64,000 nucleotides of DNA, taken from NCBI RefSeq assembly GCF_002155425.1, contig NZ_MUYG01000011.1, positions 496,001 through 560,000 of the forward strand, read 5' to 3'. The notes beneath the pieces are model-generated. The model made no database searches. It worked only from the letters and a program-made list of their open reading frames with translations, and had not been told where the DNA came from. Positions 26,663 to 35,178 of the stretch are shown here, piece after piece (position 1 is the stretch's first letter; every line of letters begins with the position of its first letter). Origin of the DNA: Erythrobacter donghaensis (GTDB lineage: Bacteria > Pseudomonadota > Alphaproteobacteria > Sphingomonadales > Sphingomonadaceae). Made by a program: the position numbers and the translations under genes.

Positions 26663-27304
26663 ATGGCCGGACCTTATGCGGATGGCGATCGACGACTGAT
26701 CCGGCTCTCAGGCCTTGCCGTGATCGGGCTGCATTTTGCCTATGCCGCAGTCACCGCCTGCGGGTTCGTCGCGCTTGAGCTTCATGACGCGCCGATTGCC
26801 GATCCGTGGTTCGCAGCGATGGAGTGGCTCATCATCCTGATCGGGCCGGCTGTGCTTCTGTTTCTCGCAGCGCTGGGACGTATCGAGGGCGCTAGGCAGG
26901 TCTGGATCCACGTGGCGCTGGCGCTGGCCGTGGTCACCTTTGCGCTGTCCGCCTCGCTACACACGATGATCCTCGCCCTTGGCCGCGAAAGTCCGCTGGT
27001 CGCCCCGGCTGGGCCGCTCGGCTTCACATGGCCATCTGTGGCCTATGCCATCGACATTCTGGCGTGGGACTGGTTCTTCGCGCTCGGCCTGCTGTGCTGC
27101 GCGATGGCTCTGCGCGAGGTGCCGCATATGCTCGCTGCGCGCCGGACGTTCCTCGCTGCCGGGCTGCTGGCCTTGACCGGCCTGGCCGGGCCGCTCACCG
27201 GCGCGATGATGCTGCGCAACCTTGGCATCATCGGTTATGCGGTGGTGTTCCCGCTTGCGGTCGTTCTGGTGCTGCGCACGCCCGCTGGAGGGCGCTCCGC
27301 CTAG
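26663..27304 (+). CDS. Integral membrane protein of unknown function
   Basis: A 213-residue protein with about six predicted spans (starting near VIGLHFAYAAVTACGFVALE, MEWLIILIGPAVLLFLAALG, IHVALALAVVTFALSASL, IDILAWDWFFALGLLCCAM, FLAAGLLALTGLAGPLTGAM, IIGYAVVFPLAVVLVL). No functional motif is seen. GGGAGA lies before the ATG. It is convergent with the DUF481 gene and overlaps it by 4 bases. Confidence 0.75.
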   Translation: MAGPYADGDRRLIRLSGLAVIGLHFAYAAVTACGFVALELHDAPIADPWFAAMEWLIILIGPAVLLFLAALGRIEGARQVWIHVALALAVVTFALSASLHTMILALGRESPLVAPAGPLGFTWPSVAYAIDILAWDWFFALGLLCCAMALREVPHMLAARRTFLAAGLLALTGLAGPLTGAMMLRNLGIIGYAVVFPLAVVLVLRTPAGGRSA

Positions 27305-28272
27305 AAATCGTAGATCAGCGTTATCCGGCTCAGCGTGTCGGTCTGTACCGCACCCGGCGGCGGGTTGCTGTCATATTCGATCGCGTAGGAAATCCGCGCC
27401 TTCAGCTTTTTGGCGATCGCCGCATCGAGCCCGGTGACGAAGTCGATCGAGGTGTTGCGCGAATCGATGATCGCCACTGCCGATCCGCCGGTTTCAGCGA
27501 CCGCGTTAGTATCCTGCGTCAGCTTGAGCCGATCGGTGATGTTCCAGTCGAAATCGAGCGCGACCAGCCCTGCGATCCGGCTTTCGCTGCGCCCGTCGAC
27601 GAATTCGGTGACGCGGTAGGCCGGGCCTGCCTTAACCGACAGCTGCACATCATCTTTCTTGAGCGCCTGATACCCCATCCCGCCCGAGATCGCATAGCGC
27701 CCCTCGAAGCCCTGAAAGCGGTCGCGCTCGTACTGCGCCAAGGCATAGACATAGAACCGGTCCGACACGTTCACATTGGGCTCGTAACGCGCCAGAAACT
27801 GCTCGCGCGTGGTCACGCCTCCTGTGCGCTGGTAATCGACCCGCGCGGTGAAGCGATGGCGCCAGTCGATCCCCTCGCGGTTGAGCGAGAGGCTGGCAGT
27901 GACGCCCGTGTTGTTGGTGTTGCCGGTCGCCCGGAATCCGCCGAGCTCGCCCTTGCCGTTCCAGTTGTCGAACAGGTCGGCCTTGCGCAGCGCGGCCCGC
28001 TGGGCCTCGGCCTCGGCAGCCTTGCGCGCGGCGAGATCGGTTTCGAAGGCGGCGACGAGCGCGTCGATTTCGGCAGTTTCGGTAGGGTTGGTCTGGCGGG
28101 CGAGATCTGCGACGGTGCGCACCTTGGCGGGATCGCCAGTGGCGACCGCAGCGTCGATCATCGCGCGCACGGGCTCGGGCAGTTCGGCCAGTGCGGGCTG
28201 GCCTGCGCACAGCAGGGCGATGATGACGGCATGCCGCGTCTTGCCAAGCCGGGCCTTGTTCCCAATGGCCAT
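27301..28272 (-). CDS. DUF481 (YdiY-like) outer-membrane protein
   Basis: A 323-residue protein with signal peptide (MAIGNKARLGKTRHAVIIAL...PALA). A helical segment rich in Ala/Glu follows, and the C-terminal two thirds form repeated amphipathic beta strands (FRATGNTNNTGVTASLSLNREG, FYVYALAQYERDRFQGFEGR), ending in aromatic F (LIYDF), typical of outer-membrane barrels. DUF481 family members are induced by salt in some bacteria. Function here unknown. Confidence 0.85.
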   Translation of the reverse strand: MAIGNKARLGKTRHAVIIALLCAGQPALAELPEPVRAMIDAAVATGDPAKVRTVADLARQTNPTETAEIDALVAAFETDLAARKAAEAEAQRAALRKADLFDNWNGKGELGGFRATGNTNNTGVTASLSLNREGIDWRHRFTARVDYQRTGGVTTREQFLARYEPNVNVSDRFYVYALAQYERDRFQGFEGRYAISGGMGYQALKKDDVQLSVKAGPAYRVTEFVDGRSESRIAGLVALDFDWNITDRLKLTQDTNAVAETGGSAVAIIDSRNTSIDFVTGLDAAIAKKLKARISYAIEYDSNPPPGAVQTDTLSRITLIYDF

Positions 28273-28357
28273 GTTAGCGCTCCCTCTGCCTGCGCCCTGC
28301 ATAGAAGCGCTTCACATCGCAGGGCAAGTCTTCAGCTTACGCCTTTAGTCAACGCAA

Positions 28358-29062
28358 TTAGCGCACACGGGGGCCACCGAACGGCAGCGGCGGGGGCGGG
28401 CGGCGCACGCCGCGTGGGAGCTGGGCCTGATAGGCACGGCCGCAATGGTCGACGCAATAGGGGAAGCCGGGGTTCACCTGTTCGCCGCAGAAATGGAAAT
28501 CGGGCTCGCCCGGGTGGCCCATCGGCCAGCGGCAGACCTTGTCCGACAGATCGAGCAGGGTGGTCTTACCCGCGATCTCGGGGCTCGGCTTGGCGGGCAC
28601 CAGACGGCGCGGCGGGGCGGGCGGGATCGGCGCTTGCTGATCGCCGGGACCCTGGCGCAGGAAGCCGCCCGGGCCGACCGAGACGATCTTGGGCAGATCA
28701 GCCTGCGGGTTGGGGATCGCCTGCGAGGGAGTGCTGTTGTCGCTCGCGGGCTCGGCACGGGGCGCGGGATCGGCGGCACGCGGCGCGGCCCGCTCGGGCG
28801 CAGCAGCGCGCGCAGCCGGTTCGGCGCGCGGTTCCGCTGGCGCGCGCTCGGGCGGCGGAGCGGTCTTCTTCACCGGAGCGGCGGTCTTCTTCTTGTCGTT
28901 GGCCTTGACCGGGGAGGGGCGCGCCTTGAGCCCCAGGCGGTGCGCCTTGCCGATCACCGCATTGCGGCTGACGCCGCCGAGTTCGGTCGCGATCTCGCTG
29001 GCGGTGGCGCCGCCTTCCCACATCTTCCTGAGCGTTGCGATGCGCTCGTCCGTCCAGCTCAT
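28358..29062 (-). CDS. gcrA: GcrA cell-cycle regulator
   Basis: A 234-residue protein starting MSWTDERIATLRKMWEGGAT. The N-terminal helix-turn-helix ASEIATELGGVSRNAVIGKAHRLGL and the C-terminal sigma-interaction region (CRWPMGHPGEPDFHFCGE, YCVDHCGRAYQ) are the two conserved GcrA parts. Between them is a long Ala/Pro/Arg-rich linker. In Caulobacter GcrA recruits sigma-70 polymerase at CcrM-methylated promoters. Its presence supports alphaproteobacterial origin. Confidence 0.94.
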   Translation of the reverse strand: MSWTDERIATLRKMWEGGATASEIATELGGVSRNAVIGKAHRLGLKARPSPVKANDKKKTAAPVKKTAPPPERAPAEPRAEPAARAAAPERAAPRAADPAPRAEPASDNSTPSQAIPNPQADLPKIVSVGPGGFLRQGPGDQQAPIPPAPPRRLVPAKPSPEIAGKTTLLDLSDKVCRWPMGHPGEPDFHFCGEQVNPGFPYCVDHCGRAYQAQLPRGVRRPPPPLPFGGPRVR

Positions 29063-29149
29063 ATGTTCTACCTGTTCCTGTGGTCTGGCCCCCGGATGCG
29101 GGGGCGGGATGCTTGTCAGAAACGCCCCTGCGGCCTAGGCACCTCAGCC

Positions 29150-30052
29150 ATGGCCGATAACGTTCCTGCACATCCCCTCGATAACACTGCTCCCGTGCCG
29201 GAAATGACGGCGCAAGACAAGACCGGCGGGGGCATCCGGTTTGCTCCGCGCGGGCGTCCGGTGATTACCGGGATCAACCGCGTGGGCCTGTTCGCTCTCT
29301 ATATGAAGGAGGTGCGGCGGTTTCTCAAGGTGCAGACGCAGACGATCTGGGCTCCGGCCTTCACGACGCTGCTGTTTCTGGTGATTTTCAGCGTCGCTTT
29401 GGGCCGCTCCGGGCGCGAGGTACTGGGTGTACCGTTCGCCACCTTCGTTGCGCCGGGGCTCATCGTGATGGCGATGATGCAGAATGCCTTTGCCAATTCG
29501 TCCTTCTCGCTGCTGTCGGGCAAGATGCAGGGGACGATCATCGACCTGCTGATGCCGCCGCTGTCCTCGGGCGAGCTGATGGCGGGCATTCTGGCGGCGG
29601 CAGTGACGCGGGCGATCGCGGTGGGCTTCACCGTGGCGCTGGCAATGGCGCTGTGGCCGGGGGTGTCGCTCGGGATCGCGCATCTGTGGGCGGTGGTGTG
29701 GTTCGGGTTGATGGGCGCGCTGCTGCTGGCGACCCTGGGCTTGGCGACCTCGATCTGGGCCGAGAAGTTCGATCACAACGCCGCGATCACCAACTTCATC
29801 ATCGCGCCGCTGTCGCTGCTGTCAGGGACGTTCTACGTGATCGAGAACCTCGATCCGGCGTTCCAGTGGGTCAGCCGCGCCAACCCGTTCTTCTACGTGA
29901 TCTCGGGCTTCCGCTATGGGTTCCTTGGAGAAAGCGACATCGGCAGCGCGGGCGCGGTGGCGCTGGCGGCGGGCGGCCTGCTCGCGCTCAATCTGGCGCT
30001 CGCGGCGGCGGTCTACGCCGTGCTGCGGAGCGGCTGGAAGCTGAAGAGCTGA
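29150..30052 (+). CDS. ABC transporter permease, ABC-2 type
   Basis: A 300-residue permease starting MADNVPAHPLDNTAPVPEM, with a soluble N-terminal tail of about 50 residues and six membrane spans from TTLLFLVIFSVALGRSG to the C-terminus. The ABC-2 signature PLSLLSGTFYVIENLDPAFQWVSRANPFFYVISGFRYGFLG is clear. It resembles the NodJ/YadH-type exporters. The partner ATPase is not adjacent, so it must be elsewhere. The substrate is unknown. Confidence 0.88.
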   Translation: MADNVPAHPLDNTAPVPEMTAQDKTGGGIRFAPRGRPVITGINRVGLFALYMKEVRRFLKVQTQTIWAPAFTTLLFLVIFSVALGRSGREVLGVPFATFVAPGLIVMAMMQNAFANSSFSLLSGKMQGTIIDLLMPPLSSGELMAGILAAAVTRAIAVGFTVALAMALWPGVSLGIAHLWAVVWFGLMGALLLATLGLATSIWAEKFDHNAAITNFIIAPLSLLSGTFYVIENLDPAFQWVSRANPFFYVISGFRYGFLGESDIGSAGAVALAAGGLLALNLALAAAVYAVLRSGWKLKS

Positions 30053-30077
30053 CGAGGCGCACGGGCCAAGAGCCCGG

Positions 30078-30188
30078 CCCGCAGGGCCGCAAGGGCGACC
30101 GCCCGCCCGAGCCTTTGCGAGGACCGGCAAGCCGGACGGCTTGCCACTCAAATACGCCCGCAGGGCCGCAAGCGCGACCGCCCGCCCG
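30078..30188. repeat. Pair of 32-base direct repeats in the gap after the ABC permease
   Basis: The segments 30078-30109 and 30157-30188 are identical except for one base (core CGCAGGGCCGCAAG then GCGACCGCCCGCCCG), 79 bases apart. Between them is an inverted repeat around GGCAAGCC/GGCTTGCC. The 200-base gap holds no gene I can support. It may be a repeat-type intergenic element or Rho-terminator region. Confidence 0.6.
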
Positions 30189-30252
30189 CAGCTGGCGCAG
30201 CTTGCTGCGCGTCTAGCGAGGACGTTGGCCCGGATGGGTCAACGCAAAACAA

Positions 30253-30633
30253 TCAATGCGTCAGCGACGCTCGCATCCGGTAGCGGCCGTCCTTGAAGCT
30301 GTCGAACAGCTGACGCACCGTCGGGTGATCGACCGGACCGCCTTCGGGATCGGCGATCAGGTTGCCCTGGCTGACATAGGCGACGTAGGACGAATCCTCG
30401 TTTTCTGCGAGCAGGTGGTAGAACGGCTGATCGCGGCACGGGCGGATGTCCTCGGGGATCGACTGGTACCATTCTTCCGAATTGGCAAAAACCGGATCGA
30501 TATCGAACACCACGCCGCGGAAGGCGAACAGGCGGTGGCGCACCACGTCACCAATGCCGAAGCGGGCACGGGTCTGGCGCGGGGCGATGATCGTGCGTCC
30601 GGCCTGGCTCGAGAAGAACTCTGCGCGTTCCAT
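30253..30633 (-). CDS. hspQ: Heat shock protein HspQ (YccV-like)
   Basis: A 126-residue protein starting MERAEFFSSQAGRTIIAPRQ, with the YccV/HspQ domain: FGIGDVVRHRLFAFRGVVFDIDPVFANSEEWY, RDQPFYHLLAENEDSSYVAYVSQGNL. In enterobacteria HspQ modulates Lon protease specificity and was described as a hemimethylated-DNA-binding protein. A longer frame exists upstream, but homology begins at MERAEF. Stand-alone gene on the minus strand. Confidence 0.9.
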   Translation of the reverse strand: MERAEFFSSQAGRTIIAPRQTRARFGIGDVVRHRLFAFRGVVFDIDPVFANSEEWYQSIPEDIRPCRDQPFYHLLAENEDSSYVAYVSQGNLIADPEGGPVDHPTVRQLFDSFKDGRYRMRASLTH

Positions 30634-30813
30634 ATCCGGCAATATGGACCTTTGACGGCGCAAAACAAGCAGCACCTTTTTGCAGGTGCGAAATATGCCC
30701 GCATTTTGTGGTGCGGCAGGTCTTGGCAAGGCCTTCGCCTTGGGCTAACGGGCGCGCTTCCTGTTGCCCGCCGCTTGCGACCAAGCGGCCTCCAGAACCG
30801 CAACAGGCCTCGC

Positions 30814-30903
30814 GGAGAGGTGGCAGAGTGGTCGAATGCGCCGCACTCGAAATGCGGTTTACCGGCAACGGTAACGTGGGTTCGAATCCCACCCTCTCCG
30901 CCA
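30814..30903 (+). tRNA. tRNA-Ser (anticodon CGA)
   Basis: The 90 bases fold as a class II tRNA. The acceptor GGAGAGG pairs with CCTCTCC, with G discriminator and encoded CCA. The anticodon stem is CCGCA/TGCGG with loop CTCGAAA, giving anticodon CGA at 30848-30850. A long variable arm (ACCGGCAACGGTA) and the T-loop GTTCGAATC follow. It reads UCG codons. An integrase gene begins 157 bases downstream, so the 3' end is a likely attachment site. Confidence 0.97.
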
Positions 30904-31060
30904 GTCACCCTTCCGCAAGCGTCCAAAAAACCGCTGCTTTCCTTGATTTTTAGCCATTTCGTGCTAGAGATCGTTCTGCATTTGTTTCGATATTTCCGCA
31001 TGCATCCGCAACGATTGGGGGCATTTCTGGGGGCATCGAAACGCAGTTTTGGGGGCACAG

Positions 31061-32347
31061 ATGCTCAGCGAAATGGCAGTCCGGCAAGCGAAGGCGAAGG
31101 ACAAGGATTACAAGCTCTCCGATTCCGAAGGGCTCTATCTGTTCGTGGCCAAATCAGGCCGTCGAAGCTGGCGTCTCAAATATCGTTTTGCCGGGAAAGA
31201 GCGACGGCTGATCCTGGGTGCCTATCCCGAGTTGTCGCTGAAGGAAGCGCGTGAGAGGAAGTGTGATGCTCGCAAGCTGCTTGCTGAAGGCAGGGACCCC
31301 GGTCTCGAAGCCAAGAAGGCAGCCATTGCCCGAGCCATGTCAGCCTCGAACACCTTCGAGGTTGTGGCGCGCAACTGGTTTTCACTTCAGGAAGACCGGT
31401 GGACGCCTGTCCATGCAAGGGACGTAGTCTCCAGCTTGGAAAAAGAGGTGTTTCCGTGGATCGGCGCCTTGCCGATCGCCGAGCTTGATGAGCCGATCGT
31501 GCTTTCCGTACTCAGGAAGATTGCAAAGCGAGGGGCCATCGAGACGGCTCATCGCGTACGCCAACGCACGTCAGCCGTTTTCGTGCAGGCGATTGCTGAA
31601 GGGCTTGCGGCGAGGGATCCGGCCGCTGTGGTGGGCAAAGCCCTCAAGCCAGTACCACGCGCACGCAAGCGGCCTGCACTTGTGAACATCGAAGCGCTTC
31701 ACGATATGATCCGCAAAACCGAAGCGCAACTGGCTTCGCCGCTCACTAAGCTCGCATCGCGTTTCGCGGCACTGACGGCTCAGAGGCTTGGGGCCATCAG
31801 AAGCATGGCATGGGGCGAGTTCGAAAACATCGACTGGGATGGAGACGGGCTGTGCCCCGAGGCTCTTTGGCGTGTTCCTGCAGGTCACATGAAGTTGGCA
31901 AATGACTTGAAGCAGGACGAGAGGTTCGATCACCTGGTGCCACTGGCGCCTGAGACCGTTGCTGTCTTGCGGACGGCCAAGCAGCTCACCGGGCGGGGAC
32001 CCATTGTATTCCCGAGCAACCGGAGCGCCCGAGTTCCGATAAGCGAAAATACGCTGAGCTACTTCTACAACCGCTGCGGATATCAGGGCAGGCATGTGCC
32101 GCATGGCTGGCGGGCATCATTCTCCACGATCATGAATGAATGGGCCGAGAGGAACGGAACGGCGAGCGACAGGCTCGTTATAGATCTGATGCTTGCCCAC
32201 ATTCCGGAGGGAGTGTCAGGCTCTGAAGGCGCGTACAATCGAGCGGCATTCCTTGAGCGTCGCCGCGAAATCGCCGAGGTGTGGGCGAAGATGTTGTTCG
32301 AAGGCTTTCCAGAGCCGTCGAAGCTATTGGGGCTTCCCGCTCGCTAG
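31061..32347 (+). CDS. int: Tyrosine-type site-specific integrase
   Basis: A 428-residue P4-type integrase starting MLSEMAVRQAKAKDKDYKLS. The N-terminal arm-type DNA-binding (DUF4102) domain shows DSEGLYLFVAKSGRRSWRLKYRFAGKE. The catalytic domain has Arg in RFAALTAQRLGAIRSM, the HxxR pair in VPHGWRASFSTIMNEW and the nucleophile Tyr in GAYNRAAFLERRREI. It appears intact. Its position after tRNA-Ser indicates integration into the tRNA gene. Codon use and base composition are visibly less GC-rich than the neighbours, supporting transfer. Confidence 0.93.
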   Translation: MLSEMAVRQAKAKDKDYKLSDSEGLYLFVAKSGRRSWRLKYRFAGKERRLILGAYPELSLKEARERKCDARKLLAEGRDPGLEAKKAAIARAMSASNTFEVVARNWFSLQEDRWTPVHARDVVSSLEKEVFPWIGALPIAELDEPIVLSVLRKIAKRGAIETAHRVRQRTSAVFVQAIAEGLAARDPAAVVGKALKPVPRARKRPALVNIEALHDMIRKTEAQLASPLTKLASRFAALTAQRLGAIRSMAWGEFENIDWDGDGLCPEALWRVPAGHMKLANDLKQDERFDHLVPLAPETVAVLRTAKQLTGRGPIVFPSNRSARVPISENTLSYFYNRCGYQGRHVPHGWRASFSTIMNEWAERNGTASDRLVIDLMLAHIPEGVSGSEGAYNRAAFLERRREIAEVWAKMLFEGFPEPSKLLGLPAR

Positions 32348-32595
32348 GCGCACCCGATCCAGTCCGCCTTGATGCGGTCGGCCGCTATTGAAATGCCGTC
32401 GACGATGACGTTTTTGCCAACGAGGGTCTGGTCGACGTCCAGCGCGTCGACGATCCAGGTCTGCGCATTGGAAGTCGTGAGAAGGAGGCTTCGCGCGCCC
32501 TTCGTCAACCGACCTGAAATGCGTTTCCGCTGGGTGCTCACCGTAAATCGTCCCTCTGTCGCGCTCGCCAAGGTTCGCGACCGTGTTCCCGACAT
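32344..32595 (-). CDS. Small DUF5818-like protein
   Basis: An 83-residue protein starting MSGTRSRTLASATEGRFTVS. It has GRLTKGARSLLLTTSNAQTWIVDALD followed by LVGKNVIVDGISIAADRIKADWIG. This strand pattern resembles the small OB-like DUF5818 proteins frequent on sphingomonad mobile elements; the assignment is from memory. It is convergent with the integrase and overlaps its stop. Its ribosome binding site is weak and an overlapping frame begins 23 bases upstream. Confidence 0.5.
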   Translation of the reverse strand: MSGTRSRTLASATEGRFTVSTQRKRISGRLTKGARSLLLTTSNAQTWIVDALDVDQTLVGKNVIVDGISIAADRIKADWIGCA

Positions 32596-33032
32596 GGTGC
32601 TTATTGGCTAAGGCCTTCATGACTGATCTCCCTCCCATGGTGACATTTTGCCACTCTCAAGGCAGCGCACCATGCCGCGTCGGCATGGATGATAGCGCTA
32701 CCATATGTTGCGTTATATTCAGCTATTTGCAGGAGTCAATGTGCTTCGACCTGCACTTTGATCGCGCAGAAATCGGTCATATTGCATTGAGTTAGGTGGC
32801 GTAATCGTGCGGAGCTAACCGTCAGACAAGGAAATTCCCGACTGATTTCGACTCAAGGTAGCGCAATCATCAGTGCGCTCAGCGCAAGGATGCTGTGCGC
32901 GACAGCAACGCGAGTTCATTCGGCGGGCTGAAGCTTAATGTCGTGGAGCGCGAGCGCGATCAGGTGCCGCATCGCCACGCTCGATTTGCACCGGCAAGAA
33001 TACAGAATTGTCCGTTACAGCCGCAGGCTGCT
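32596..33032. other. Gene-poor, AT-richer stretch after the integrase
   Basis: These 437 bases contain no convincing reading frame. The composition is clearly less GC-rich than the flanks (for example ATATTGCATTGAGTTAGGTG), consistent with foreign or decayed DNA at the end of an integrated element. The only recognisable item is the operator-like palindrome listed separately. I found no copy of the tRNA 3' end here. Confidence 0.6.
32690..32703. promoter_or_regulatory. LacI-type operator-like palindrome
   Basis: TGATAGCGCTACCA is a near-perfect palindrome centred on AGCGCT, the form typical of LacI/GalR-family operators controlling sugar genes in sphingomonads and Caulobacter. No regulator gene and no promoter for a plus-strand gene lie next to it. 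The IlvD/Edd dehydratase gene ends 330 bases away and reads toward it. It may be a relic. Confidence 0.35.
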
Positions 33033-34817
33033 CTAGTGATTGTCGCGCGGCAGACCGCGGGTCTGGGCGATGCGCTGGAACTGTTCGCTCCCTTCGATGA
33101 TCGCGCCGCTCTCCATCTGGCCGACATAAGCGCGGTGGATCATCTGCCACGGGGTCTGCGAGGCAGGGTAGGCATAGCCCCCCGCTGCCTCCAGCGCGGC
33201 GCGGCGCTCGGCCAGCTCGCCCTCGGGAATCAGCACGTCGACCGTCCCGCGCTTCAGGTCGATCCGCACCCGGTCGCCCGACTTGAGCAGCGCGAGGCCG
33301 CCGCCCACCGCCGCCTCGGGCGAGGCGTTGAGGATCGAGGGGCTGCCCGAGGTGCCCGATTGTCGCCCGTCACCGATGCACGGCAGATTGGCGACGCCTT
33401 CGCGCAGCAGATAGGCGGGCGCGCGCATGTTCACGACCTCGGCCGAGCCGGGATAGCCGACCGGCCCGACACCGCGCATCACCAGCAGCGTGCGCGCATC
33501 GATCGCGAGCGCGGGATCGTCGATCCGGGCGTGGTAATCCTCCGGCCCGTCGAACACGATCACCGGGCCTTCGAAAGCGTCGGGATCGTCGGGATCGGAG
33601 AGGTAGCGCGCGCGGAAATCCTCGCTGATGACGCTGGTCTTCATGATCGCGCTGTCGAACAGATTGCCGGAGAGCACGACGAACCCGGCATCGGGTTTGA
33701 GCGGCCGGGCGAAGGGGCGGATGACGTCCTCGTCTTCGATCACGGCATCGCGGCAATTTGCGCCGAGGGTCTTGCCGTTGGCGGTCAGCGCCTCTTCGCG
33801 GATCAGCCCCTGCTCGATCAACTGCGCGACCACCGCCGGAACCCCGCCCGCCCGGTAGAAATCCTCGCCGAGATATTGCCCCGCCGGTTGCAGGTTTACC
33901 AGCAAGGGCACGCGGTGGCCGTATTCCTGCCAGTCGCGGATCGACAGTTCGACGCCGAGGTGGCGGGCGATGGCAGCGAGGTGGATCGGCGCGTTGGTCG
34001 ACCCGCCGATCGCGGAGTTGACGACAATCGCGTTGAGGAACGCCTTGCGCGTCATGAGGTCGGAGGGTTTCAGATCCTCATGCACCATCTCCACGATGCG
34101 CTTGCCGGTGTGATAGGCATTCTCCTGCCGGTCGCGATAGGGCGCGGGGATTGCGGCGGAGCCGGGCAGGCTCATGCCCAGCGCCTCGGTCAGCGAGTTC
34201 ATCGTCGTCGCCGTGCCCATGGTGTTGCAGTAACCCGTTGAGGGGGCGGAGCTGGCGACCAGCTTGATGAAGCCCGCATCGTCGATTTCGCCCCGGCTCA
34301 GCATCTCGCGCGCTTTCCACACGATCGTGCCCGATCCCGTGCGCTCGCCCTTGTGCCAGCCGTTGAGCATCGGGCCGACCGACAGCGCGATGGCGGGGAT
34401 GTTGACCGTGGCGGCGGCCATCAGCGCGGCGGGCGTGGTCTTGTCGCAGCCGACCGTCAGCACCACCCCGTCGAGCGGATAGCCGTAGAGCAACTCGACC
34501 AGCCCGAGATAGGCAAGATTGCGGTCGAGTGCGGCGGTGGGCCGCTTGCCGGTTTCCTGGATCGGATGCACCGGAAACTCGATCACAACGCCGCCCGCCT
34601 CGCGAATGCCTTCGCGCACCCGCTCGGCCAGCACCAGATGATGGCGGTTGCAGGGCGACAGGTCGCTCCCGGTCTGGGCGATGCCGATGATCGGCTTGCC
34701 CGAACGCAGCTCCTCGAGGCTGAGGCCGAAGTTGAGATAGCGCTCGAGATAGAGCGCGGTCATGTCGATATTGTCCGGGTTGTCGAACCATGCGCGCGAA
34801 CGCAGCTTGCGGGTCAT
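33033..34817 (-). CDS. IlvD/Edd family dehydratase, probable sugar-acid (arabonate/xylonate) dehydratase
   Basis: A 594-residue dehydratase starting [20 protein letters not shown]. The [Fe-S] Cys regions [14 protein letters not shown] and [20 protein letters not shown] and the C-terminal [18 protein letters not shown] are present. The N-terminal RSRAWFDN and [15 protein letters not shown] patterns are those of the pentonate and hexonate dehydratases rather than IlvD or Edd proper. It would convert a sugar acid to a 2-keto-3-deoxy acid. It stands alone, without neighbouring sugar genes. Confidence 0.85.
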   Translation of the reverse strand: MTRKLRSRAWFDNPDNIDMTALYLERYLNFGLSLEELRSGKPIIGIAQTGSDLSPCNRHHLVLAERVREGIREAGGVVIEFPVHPIQETGKRPTAALDRNLAYLGLVELLYGYPLDGVVLTVGCDKTTPAALMAAATVNIPAIALSVGPMLNGWHKGERTGSGTIVWKAREMLSRGEIDDAGFIKLVASSAPSTGYCNTMGTATTMNSLTEALGMSLPGSAAIPAPYRDRQENAYHTGKRIVEMVHEDLKPSDLMTRKAFLNAIVVNSAIGGSTNAPIHLAAIARHLGVELSIRDWQEYGHRVPLLVNLQPAGQYLGEDFYRAGGVPAVVAQLIEQGLIREEALTANGKTLGANCRDAVIEDEDVIRPFARPLKPDAGFVVLSGNLFDSAIMKTSVISEDFRARYLSDPDDPDAFEGPVIVFDGPEDYHARIDDPALAIDARTLLVMRGVGPVGYPGSAEVVNMRAPAYLLREGVANLPCIGDGRQSGTSGSPSILNASPEAAVGGGLALLKSGDRVRIDLKRGTVDVLIPEGELAERRAALEAAGGYAYPASQTPWQMIHRAYVGQMESGAIIEGSEQFQRIAQTRGLPRDNH

Positions 34818-35178
34818 CGCATGCCTGCCATCAGCCCCGATGCCAGCGCGGCAACGCGGCGCCATCCCGTTCTCAACATAGACCCTCCAGCCAGTGTGCT
34901 GATCGACCTGCTGTCCCTATGCGCATACAATTGGGCAAGACAAGGCGGAAAGCTCCCTGCCGCCCCCGAGCGAGTGGGACTGAGCCGCCGACAGACTGAA
35001 CGCTTCTGCAATCTCGGGGAATTGTCCTTGTATTGCAGGGCGCGCGGCTTTATCCTGCGGGCCTATCCGAAAAAAGAATGGGTCTGCTGCTCTGTATCGC
35101 CGGGTTCGGTGGTCAGAGCTGACATGCACGTGTGCGGTATCGGCTGCACGCGCGGGAACCGGCAAAGGGGAACGGGTC
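34818..35178. other. Divergent intergenic region between dehydratase and hydrolase genes
   Basis: These 361 bases should hold the promoters of the minus-strand dehydratase and of the plus-strand five-gene module. No gene is supported. I see no clear -35/-10 pair or terminator. CATGCACGTGTGCGG (from 35122) and GCTGCACGCGC close to the module start contain GCACG-type half sites, but I cannot assign them. Confidence 0.5.
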
